Source: Hirudo medicinalis (lineage: Eukaryota > Annelida > Clitellata > Hirudinida > Hirudinidae). From it: a DNA stretch of 64,000 bases. A program made the translations under genes and the position numbers. Where the stretch lies: the NCBI GenBank assembly GCA_011800805.1, contig MPNW01000116.1, positions 80,803 through 144,802 on the forward strand, read 5' to 3'. This document shows, one piece after another, positions 54,701-64,000 of this stretch (position 1 is its first letter; each line of letters starts with the position of its first letter). Under the pieces are notes generated by a model. That model was not told where the DNA came from. It saw only the letters and a program-made list of their open reading frames with translations, and did not search any database.

Positions 54701-57433
54701 CAGAGCTTCCCGCAAATGTGCTCCATCTACGACAGTAATTATAAACACCGTCAAAACTTTTATAATATTTTTATTCTGATGCACTAGTAATTAAGTTATT
54801 TAGTTTTTTTAGTTTACTTTTAAGGTTGCCATAGTAAGGTTTTTAATTTGTTGCCAGGGTTGGTAGCAGCTGAGGAAAAGTACTCTTCCTTTGCATTTGA
54901 GGATGAGGAAGAAGCTGCAGAGTATTATTTTCTGAGGGAACAACTTCAGATGGAAAAGGAGAAGCTTATCCCATTCATCCAGAAGTCCAAGAATATTGCA
55001 GGTTTCCTAGTAAGAGGCAGGATGATCAAGGTGACAATTTTTGTGTTATTAAAAATTGTAAACAAGTTTGATTTTCATGAAATTTGTATGTATTTAAAGT
55101 TATGGCCATACTAACGTTTATATAATATCTTAATTTTCATCTTTAGGTCGTTATGGACGGAGTTGATTACGGATGGTGTCCTGTGATAAGCTACAAAATG
55201 CCAGTGCAAAAAAACAAAAGCAAAATTGTTAGGTTTTATTAAATAAAAAATACCTTTCATTTATATTTATTACATCAAATTAAGTCTTCAATTTATTGCC
55301 ATTGTTTTAATTTTATACAAATTAAAAGTTAAACTCTGGTTTTATTTACACAGCCATCAAATAATGTAAAAGAGGGAGATGAAAAGGTCGATGTCTTGCT
55401 TCATGTAGAACAGGGATCCGGCGGAACGAAGCCATGTCCCCTAGATGGCAGCAGGGGTGAAGGAAAGGTCCTATTTGGTTCAAGATTTATTTTGACAGAT
55501 TGATAAATGCTGATGTTGTATAAGGCCAGGCATTGATATAATAGTATAATTTTATGACTATTCAAATTCTTATTGCTTGAACTAATCTATATAATATTTT
55601 GTCCAAAATTAAAATGAACTTTTAATAATGAAGCATGTTTAGTAAATCAGTGAAAATATTTGGCATTCATGAAATGATTAATTGTTTAAAAAAATACTTA
55701 TAAATAATGAACTTCAGTTTACCTGACGAGTGCAATCAATATTTACCATCTGATTTTGTATCAACTGCTTCTCAATTTCAGATCACAACGATAAGGTTCT
55801 CTAACATCGTGTCCATCAGTGAAGTTCAGGCCAAGCTTCCAGAACATTTGAAGCATTCTGATGATAGAATGGGAGCTATTCTCACCATCAAAGTAATCCT
55901 TTGATTTTCACATGTTTTTTATTTTTTTTTTTAGAAATTTTCAATTCATTGTTAACTAATGAATGTTTGAAATATTTTAAATGAATGTCGTTATTTTCAT
56001 TATTTATTCTATGCATGATTTTACCACAGAATGTTTTAAAAAAATTTCCTTCTGGTCTGCCTGAATTTGGAGTGGGAATTAAAGACGAGGAATTTGTTAA
56101 AATTTACAATGTGAGTTGCTGATGAAGTTATTGTCACTGGCATGCATTTATTCAATAGCTCTAAAATAAGCTCAGATATAATTAAACAAAAAATTAATCT
56201 TTATTATTAATGTCCTAAGAAAATGAAAAAATTGGAGGAAGATCTGAAATCCCATTCACTACTGGCCAGCGACAAATCTGTTGAAACCTACAACAAATAC
56301 AAAGAGCGGGAACAGGTGAGAGATGATCGTCTTCATCAACCTGGACCAGTGCTTACACAGTTGACTTTTGTAGATCTACGAGGAAATAAAATCTCTTGAA
56401 TGCGAGTTAAGAGACAAAAAGGCCCTGTTGAAAATGGATGAGCTGAAGAAGAAAAAACGCCTGCTTAGAAGGATGGGATACATCAACAACCGTGATGAGC
56501 TCCTTTTGAAAGGCCACGTCCTCAGGGAGATTACCTGGTAGGCATTCATAAAGGAAGTTATGACATAAGTTTTGATTGTATTTCATTGTTGTACTTAAAA
56601 TGAATGCAAGAACTTGTGATTGTTTATGTAAAGTCGTTTTGCAATTTGACATTGTTCTTTATTCACTTATTTGTTTTCCAGTGGAGATGAACTCGTACTG
56701 ACAGAGTTGCTGATGGATGGATTCTTTAAATGTCTGAGCAATGAGGAAATCTGTGCTGTCCTCAGTTGCTTTGCCTTTCAGGAGAAACAGAAAGATCCCC
56801 CAAAGTTGACTGAGGCACTTACTTCACTTCACAAACAGATCCAGGTAAGGAACTAAATGCACATGTTTGCTTTCCAATCTTGCATTTACGTGCATGCAGC
56901 TTACTTAATATTTATTAATTTCTGTAATTTTCATCCGGCTGATGATTTTTCTTATTGTCCTTTAGGACAAAGCCCGCCTTGTAGGAGAGGAGTCTCGAAA
57001 TGTAAGACTTGATATTGATTTGGATGCCTACGTGGAGTCGTTTACCCCAGATATTATGCATGTCATCTATGCCTGGGCATCAAAATATTCTTTTCCTAAG
57101 CTGTGTGAAATGACATCCATCTATGAAGGTTGGTTTTTGTTGGATTTTTGTCACATAATAAAAGTGGAAATAGTATTGAATTGTGTTCATTGACAGGAAG
57201 CATCTTTCGATGCATCAGAAGATTGAGGGAATGCCTATGTGAGATGCAACAAACAACACGTACCATTGGAACTGTGGATGTTGAATGCAAGTTTAAAGCT
57301 GGTCTGTTTTTGTGTTTAATTGTTTATATTATTGGGAAAGTGCTGCAAGGAATTAATATATTTACTTTTCAAAAATTTAGGTCTCCAGCTCATATTACGA
57401 GACATCATGTTCACTGAGAGCTTGTACAGATAG
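48746..57433 (+). CDS. MTREX: Exosome RNA helicase MTR4 (SKIV2L2), with a frameshift
   Basis: Ski2-like 3'-5' RNA helicase that feeds RNA to the nuclear exosome in TRAMP and NEXT complexes. Exons: 48746-48784 and 50534-50583 (tentative N terminus), 50766-50870, 51027-51099, 51583-51821, 51927-52101, 52242-52332, 52694-52818, 52984-53082, 53146-53245, 53376-53507, 53662-53741, 53824-53934, 54118-54219, 54288-54412, 54575-54734, 54858-55030, 55147-55227, 55354-55467, 55782-55892, 56030-56110, 56220-56315, 56374-56537, 56682-56844, 56966-57128, 57197-57301 and 57381-57433. Motifs: [15 protein letters not shown], Walker [62 protein letters not shown]. An arch/KOW region and the helical C terminus ([12 protein letters not shown], end FTESLYR) follow. 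One base is missing at about 54336; otherwise phases imply about 1,036 residues (human 1,042). AATAAA is at 57492. Confidence 0.92.
51103..51484. repeat. 27-bp minisatellite in an MTR4 intron
   Basis: About fourteen tandem copies of a 27-bp unit (ATGATGGCATT, a C or T, then ATTATCACCATAGTT), with A/G and T/C variants and one 28-bp unit near the end. The unit is three times nine, so several frames on both strands stay open and read nine-residue periodic peptides. It begins four bases after the exon ending at 51099. Confidence 0.97.
52555..52664 (-). mobile_element. tRNA-like short repeat, family B, copy 5
   Basis: Minus-strand copy in an MTR4 intron: AAGTTGGCTCAGAG (A-box-like), TTGCATTCCTG, GACAGTAAAAGCAACAG and TGTGTTGCGTTTGCAAACC (B-box-like). 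It aligns end to end with the 24348 copy through the A-box and mid blocks and with the 12893 copy through the B-box block. Confidence 0.5.
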
Positions 57434-57940
57434 CGTCACTATTCCGTTATAATAATACATTCTGTCAGCATGACAGTTGAATCTTGTTAAGAATAAAGTT
57501 GTGGTCGCTGCCCGATGATTCGGACGAGTGGGATATGTTAGAATTTTGACTCCAAGTTTTAAAAAGTGCGTCTGGAGTGTATTTCGTGCATTTACGGCTT
57601 GCGAACTTCTGGTAAAAAGAGCAGTCGAAGATAAACGGAGGAACATTGAAGATGATAGTGGTTGCAATATTCAATTCTTTCGAGAATTGCGTTGAGGGAT
57701 TCCTATGTTTGCAAAAATTGCAAAATACAATTTTTTTAAATTATTGGACTAATATTAAAAATATAATTATAACGTGGACATCATCTTAAGGTAAAAGTGA
57801 ACTGAATGCTATTGCAAACAAACACCGCCAGATTAAGAGGACAATAAAACATACGAGGAAATTAAAGGTTGAACTAGATCTGGCGGATAGAATGTAATCT
57901 GTTATGAATTATTTTTCCCAATCTAGTATATTTAAAAAAT
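57434..57940. other. Spacer between MTR4 and AP4E1, possible small exons
   Basis: AATAAA at 57492 probably ends MTR4. Plus-strand segments 57542-57660 and 57791-57897 can be joined in phase into a charged peptide (ELLVKRAVEDKRRNIEDDSG, then KHRQIKRTIKHTRKLK) ending in a stop. No start codon is visible and the donor is weak. The minus strand also has a 69-codon frame at 57465-57674. I cannot decide whether any of these is a gene. Confidence 0.3.
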
Positions 57941-60900
57941 ATGGCTGACGTACTGGCAAGGGGAATCAGTTCTATTTCCGATCTATTGTACGATCATTTG
58001 GGATTTTCGGGTACAGAGGTTGCAAATAACGGTGATAGACTGAACAGATTTATCAAATATTTTGCTAGTTTGAAATCTAAACATGTAAGTCGATTATATA
58101 ACAGACAACGGATTGGCCATTTGTCAAGGTTCTCCTTTTTTTAATCACAGGATGAGCAGCTATTTGCACAAGCAGAGATTGAAAGGTCGAAACTAATATT
58201 AAATCAGCTTTCACACTCCCTGGTAACCTTAATTTAAGTTAATAACTTGTTAAGAACATTCCAATATTAATAAAAACATTAGATATGGAAGGAATGATTA
58301 TTTTTTTAAATGTGATAATTACTTTATTAGTTAACTAGTTTATTAGTAGTTGAGTAACTACTAATTATCAAATATTGAGTTGAGTAACTACTAATGTGAA
58401 AAGCAATAAATGCAGATAAAGAAACATGATGAACTTCTTCTCCTGTCTTTTCTTCACATTATTGGTCATGATGTGTCTTTTGCTTTTATTCATGCCATCA
58501 ATTTGGCACAACAGGGAGATCTGATGGCTAAAAGGACAGGTACAAAAATAGGCCAAAAATTACATGATGTCATTTATTGACAGCCCCTTACCAATGTTAC
58601 CAAAATTATACTTTTCATTACAAACACCATTATTATTATGAACAGGCTACCTGATGTGTTCCATATTCTTCAATGAATCTCATCAATTTGCCTTGCTTCT
58701 CATCAACACAATTCTAAAGGCTAGAAATGATTATTGTTATGAGAACACATTTCTTACAATCTTTGCCATTTACATTTATAATTATTTTATTAAATCAGTT
58801 TATTTACATCTTTGTTACGACCGTCCAAATAGGATCTGCAGAACCCTATTGTAGCCAATGAGTGGGCAGCTTTGGTTGCCACATCACAGTTGGTTGCTAA
58901 TGGCAACCTACAGACGATACTTCCTTATGTCACCAAAAAACTCTTTCATAGAGTGTATGTTCAAATGAAATGTTTGTTTTTATTATGAAACTTTGTGAGG
59001 AAGTAAAGTGCCAATCTTTTTACCTCTTCATAATACTAATTTATGCATTTCATAAATGATACTCAAAACGTAATAATTAACTACTTATTAACTAGACCTA
59101 TACTGAGGAAGAAAGCCCTGCAGTGTCTTTACTCTATGATTTTGAAAGACCCTTCTCTCATAGTGCAGGTGGAGTCAAACCTGTTCAACTGTCTGAAGGA
59201 TTCGGATCCAGGTGTTGTCTGGACTGCTATTGAGATCTACTTGATTGTTTCCAAGGTAGCCATGGGTGCATTCTCCTGAAAAAATCTTGTATTTGATTAT
59301 ATGCCAGAAATTACTATGAAATGAAGCATTTATTTGCTTAATTACTACTCAGTTATTTGCATCATTTTTCTATCAAGCATGACCCAGGCTCATACAGGCA
59401 CCTCATCAGACCCTTGGGTAAAATGATTGAATTGGTTATCGGTGGAAGGCTCTCGGAGGCCTATGACTACCATGGCAACCCATCGCCATGGTTTTTGATG
59501 AGCCTCGTCCGGTTCATTGCCCTACTTTCTCGAGGATGCCACAGGTTGAACTCTCTTCATTTGCTAAGTGCAGCCAGTGCTTATGATTTGGTCTTCTTTA
59601 TTTTGAATAACCTTATAAGGTTACATAATTTAGAAGCAACAGATTCTTCTTGTGATTTGATTTATTTTTCTTTGCATTGTGATAATAGCTTGTTTAAACC
59701 CGCTTCACCAGGCAAACTCATTTTAATCCCTTACAATTACATTTATTATTTGCATCCTTCAAGTTCAGCCAGATGCTTGCCCTCAAAGAACTGGGCAATG
59801 AGGACGGTGCTCCCGCAACGGGACTCGAACCCGTGTCGCCATCGCGAGAGGCGAAGTCTCGAACGTTAGACCGTGTGGGAGCACAATGCTCATTGCTTCC
59901 AATAGTTCTTGAGTTTAAAGCTCATATGCAATTTAGGAAAAGGTGAAAATTGGAAATTGAAAACAGCACAGTTGACCTGCGAATGGCATAGAGAATGATG
60001 TATGCAAATTTCATAATGCTACCATTCACCGTTTGGAAGGAGACAAACATGCACATGCACTTTTCTGTTTTGTGTTATAGATTGTGGTCAATCCCTTTCA
60101 TTTTTATATTTGATAATTTATTTGTAATTGTTCTTAATTTTTTAAACTTACCTATATATTAATAATTGTGTAGCAGACAATGAATTAACTATAACAAGTA
60201 AATGTAATGTAGTAATTTTATATATTATTGTTAACTATAATAATTAACCAGTGAATTAAAGACATAAATAGTAATATTACATTAATTCCTCTCAAAGATC
60301 TACAGAAGAAACATCTCTTGTGTTTCTTAAACTTCTGGAACAGACAAAAACAACTCATAGAGTTGGATTTGGTTTGTGCTCATATTTGCTTTAGTATTAC
60401 TTAAAAGATGATTAAGCAAAATGTGATTAGATAATTAATATTTCCATTAGTTCCCTTAGCACAGTAATATTATCATCATCATCATTATTGTTATTATTAT
60501 TAGTTGCCAACATGAGCAAACAGACCACTTAAAGGACTATATGGGAAGCAGGCACAAACAACAAAAATTCAACAAATTAGTCATCTAGAAGCACTTTAAA
60601 TTCTAAATGTTTTGATAATTCCACAAGATAATATGGAGATTATTTCTTTTTGAAAAATTCACCTTGTTTGCTTGAATGATTAACAGCTGTGCTATTTGAG
60701 GTGATCAGGTCTACTGCAAGTTTGGATTTCATCTCTGAGGAGCTGTTTGAGCAGACTTCAAAGGCTGTCAGATTATTCCTTTCCTCACAGTACCTCCATC
60801 TCAAACTGACAGGCAAGTATGATTTGTGATGAGGATGGTGAATTGTTACTACTATTCCATTACTACCATTCGTAACATCTTTTGATGTAACAATTTGTAA

Positions 60901-63836
60901 TTATCATCGATACCAGGCATTCGTCTGCTCGCCATGTTGATTCCAAGAAAACCTGCCTCAGCCCTCCATTTTCAATCATTCATCCTTGATGTTATGAGAT
61001 GTTCTGAATCCTCACTTCTTCATGCTGTAAGTTTAAATAATATTAACTAGTTTCGATTAATTCAGATTATTACTAAGATTAAAGAGATATATTTCTGTTA
61101 ATAAATTAGCTATAATATAATATGAAAAACTGACTGTTTATATCTTACTGTTTTAGCTCATGCTAAGCAAATATTATGTCAAATAAATAAATATTCCATG
61201 CAGACTATCGACCTGCTTTTTGTTATGGCCAACAAGTCAAACAAAGAATTTGTTTGTCAGAAGATTCTGGAACTAACTGATAGGGTGAGAGAGGCACGGC
61301 CTCACGATCCTCAGGTCGTAGGAGCCATCTACCAAGGTTTACTTGAGCTGGCCATAAGGTGAATATTTTCATTTTTTAATATTTATTAAATAAATAAATT
61401 TTATTTGGTTTAGTTTTTGAACAAGATTCCTGCATTAAGTATCAGGTAATTAGCAGTTTAATAAAGTAATGGAAAAGATTTGCTTTCTTCCAGGTTTTTC
61501 AAAGATGATGCCAATTGGTTCTTTGCAATGGCATTCCAGATTGTTGAGAGAGTAGATAAGGCACATGCTTCACTGAACTTTGAGCCCAGAATTTTAAACA
61601 AGTTTTTTGCCAAAAGTCAGTTGAGTACATTTTAAAAGCAGATTTCAATCATTTTCTGTTCATCTATTTCTAAAAGTGTACAAATAAAAGAATTGATAGG
61701 AAAGTAGAATATTTGATGAGGCAGCATTCATCTTACCAATGCACTTTTTGAAAAGTTGTTTTGGTGCTTAGGGGACGAAGATTGGCTTTCCGAAAGCAGA
61801 AAAAGGGCAGTTGAGGTAGCAGTGGAACAACTGAATCTTATAAAGCCACAAAAGGGCCTTAAGGGATTTACTGGCCTCCTTTCTCTGCAGGTTTTGTTTA
61901 TTGACATGATTAAGTGATTACATCATGTATAATTAATTTAATCAATAATTAGATCTTCCCTTGTCTCAATGGCTTCTTAAGACAATATTAATTTAACATG
62001 GAGGATCTTTTCCAAAGTCGTATTATTGACGGTGTTGCCGAGAATGCAGCAGATAAGATATTAGTTTGTAATAAGTTGCATGGATTTGTTGAAGAATCAT
62101 CGTATCCAAATATTTAATAAATACATAATATGCTGTCCAGACATCAGGACATGACCAAACACTATCGACATAAATTGTTCACAAAGACTTTTGAAATTTG
62201 TTTGCTAATAGATTAGTGAGTGATGAACAATCTTCCACAAAGTATTGTGAATGCGTCAAATATCCTTAAATGCTTGATTGATGAATTTTATGAGGACAAG
62301 AAATTTGAACTTTGATCTTGGCAATTGTTTTTTTTTATGTTTTGATAATGTTTTAAGGCCAGGGGCTAGCCTATGCCCTGTCTTAAATAATAAAATAAAA
62401 CCACAAAATATATTATTATATAAAACATTTTTATTAATCAGTTGCTCGTAGAATTCCACAATTCTGCCAAACTCCCTGCTGATGTCCTCTCATCAGCCTT
62501 CAAGACCCTCTTACCCTTCGTTGCTACTGGTGACGACTTGGGTAAACGAATCCTGTCGTCTCTGATATGCCTCCTTCCCAACGTTCCAGATGGCACCCAT
62601 AAACTAATAAGAGAGTCAGTCGATGATCTGGTATTAGGAGGATTGCTAATTGAGCCCTTTTGCAAGCTGGTCAGTTATGTGAAATAAAATTACTAAGACA
62701 TGTTTAAATGATGTTATGTGATGTAATAATATTAATTATTGCTGTTAATTACCAATAATGTTAATATTAAATAAAACAAATAACTATGACAGCATTTTTG
62801 TAGTTAACATGTTGGTGATGATTGTTAAATTGTTGATATTTGTAACACTATTGTCATTGCATTATATGCTTCAAGGCTATTACTAAACGTCTAATGCAAA
62901 ACATTTTTGTAACTCACAGAATCTGATTGAACTAAAAATCCTTCTATCAAAAGAAAATGGAGACTGTAGCTCAAGATCCAAAGAGGAATCTATCAATGTT
63001 AGTGACTGTCATTATCATAAGCAACGTTATTACATTATTGTTATTTTTTTGCATTTATTTATTTCCATGGCAGCAATTAAATACTGCATTCTCCACCATG
63101 GATGAATATGCCTCACAGCACCTAGAATCTGGAGGAATGCCTTACACTCGATTTGAAATAAAAGGTGGGAAAACTCCAAATATATCAAATGAGGGAATTG
63201 GAGAAAACAACGACTTAAGCATCAGAGAAACTATGAGCCTTGGAGGTAGAAATACATTATTCTTTGAATAATTCCTTTGATGAAAAAATAAATGGGTAAG
63301 ACTGCATTTATTTCCCAGTAGATAATCAAGAAGTCATCTCATTTGATGCTGCTGTAGGAGAAAGGTGAGTGCCATTTCACACTATTAGTGGAATTGGTGA
63401 TATGATATCAAATTATTTAGAATGACATTCATGCCATTCTAATGTATTAGGGATGAGCTGAAATTCTCTAAGGATGCTTCTGCTTTAGTCTGGTCAGAGA
63501 ACGGCTGCAAGCAAGAATCTCTTGCCAATCGAACGAAGGTGAAATAATATAACCTTGATAATATAACGCTTAAAGTTTCATAGAAATGTAATTGCAATGA
63601 TCGAGGACACTCGGGCGTCTGTATTTCAAAAGTCGGAACACTGGTGCAAATGTTTACAAAGAGGAATTCCTTCTGATGTTATTCAAATATACAGTATTGC
63701 GTTATGTAATTTAACATTGAAATGGCATCCATTTCAGCACCAACATGCGATCACCGAGGAGAGCAGTGAGAAACGATCGTTCAATCGAGACAACGAACTG
63801 ACCGAACTCAAGCAGCAGCTCTTTCTCGGATTTTAG
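57941..63836 (+). CDS. AP4E1: AP-4 complex subunit epsilon
   Basis: Large subunit of the AP-4 adaptor, which sorts cargo such as ATG9 at the trans-Golgi network. Nineteen exons: 57941-58084, 58151-58222, 58416-58539, 58646-58719, 58833-58954, 59096-59255, 59378-59544, 60298-60371, 60687-60812, 60918-61027, 61204-61358, 61494-61615, 61772-61890, 62442-62669, 62920-62997, 63074-63245, 63319-63364, 63451-63538 and 63738-63836. They give 759 residues. The trunk fits AP-4 epsilon: SLKSKH near residue 45, GHDVSFAFIHAINLAQQGDL, KRTGYLMCSIFFNESHQFAL, LINTILKDLQ, then IGGRLSEAYDYHGNPSPW and AVLFEVIRS. The last five exons are hydrophilic hinge-type sequence ending KQQLFLGF and a stop. Human epsilon is about 1,137 residues, so the C-terminal appendage seems absent. 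Two introns (after 58719 and 60812) start with GC. Family identity is firmer than the last exons. Confidence 0.85.
59757..60079 (-). mobile_element. Dispersed repeat with internal tRNA-Glu-like unit, family A, copy 2
   Basis: Inverse copy in an AP4E1 intron, matching 11752-12087 over its whole length, by eye at roughly three bases in four. The tRNA-like unit at 59810-59880 (minus) has acceptor TCCCACA against TGCGGGA (one mismatch), D-arm GGTCTAACG, stem TCGCC/GGCGA around TCTCGCGAT (CTC would be a Glu anticodon) and T-arm ACGGGTTCGAGTCCCGT. GTGC and GCAC extend the acceptor stem as in copy 1. Confidence 0.7.
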
Positions 63837-64000
63837 TCAGTCGATAAACCAAGGAATCCTCACATAACATTTTCCAAATATACATTTAAATACATAAGTT
63901 ATCATCCCATCTCAAAGTGGACATTTTTAAAAACCATTGAATAGAGCAGATATTTAAAAGAGTGGTTTAGTCACTCTACGAACATTCACTTAGTCTGTTT
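63837..64000. other. AP4E1 3' flank
   Basis: No coding signal and no AATAAA in the remaining 164 bp; the AP4E1 transcript end is probably outside the window. Confidence 0.5.

Noticed and set aside
59810..59880. A functional tRNA-Glu gene on the minus strand
   Set aside because: The anticodon arm is distorted, the acceptor has a mismatch, and the unit sits inside a repeat with a second copy at 11965. It is better explained as part of a mobile element.

Overview
The window is nuclear DNA of an AT-rich, intron-rich animal that is not a vertebrate. Genes are split into many small exons joined by GT-AG introns, mostly 100-1,000 bp. Gene density is about one per 6 kb, and there are AT-rich microsatellites and two families of short tRNA-like repeats. 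The gene set (Onecut and BCL11 transcription factors, a TSSK-type kinase, NDR kinase, augmin HAUS8, AP-4 epsilon) is metazoan. Sequence divergence would fit an early-branching or fast-evolving invertebrate, but I cannot name the clade. There are no operons, phage, plasmid or CRISPR features.

Layout: PEPD prolidase (-, 611-4428, 3' end beyond the visible exons); HAUS8-like augmin subunit (+, 5573-8795), divergent from PEPD; NDR kinase STK38/STK38L (+, 10098-16041); Onecut/HNF6 (+, 18349-20153); an unrecognised 479-residue protein (-, 23213-25576), convergent with Onecut; BCL11-type zinc finger factor (+, 27540-38126) with a 7.5 kb first intron; CNEP1R1 (-, 41333-42901), six tiny exons that simple ORF scans miss; a TSSK4-like kinase (+, 43374-44660), divergent from CNEP1R1 across 472 bp; AFMID kynurenine formamidase (+, 45237-48187); the MTR4/SKIV2L2 RNA helicase (+, 48746-57433); and AP-4 epsilon (+, 57941-63836).

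I joined exons by homology recalled from the families and checked that splice phases agree at every junction. The phases close for all genes except MTR4, which carries a single-base frameshift inside conserved helicase motif VI. These genes are ordinary single-copy cell-biology genes and do not form one pathway. The more interesting signals are: the MTR4 frameshift; a 27-bp minisatellite in an MTR4 intron that is open in several frames; a repeat family with an internal tRNA-Glu-like unit inside an extended stem; a second tRNA-like repeat family with five copies; a BCL11 protein without the usual middle finger pair; an AP-4 epsilon that seems to lack the appendage domain; and two GC-AG introns. 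I did not find a convincing wholly new biological system.
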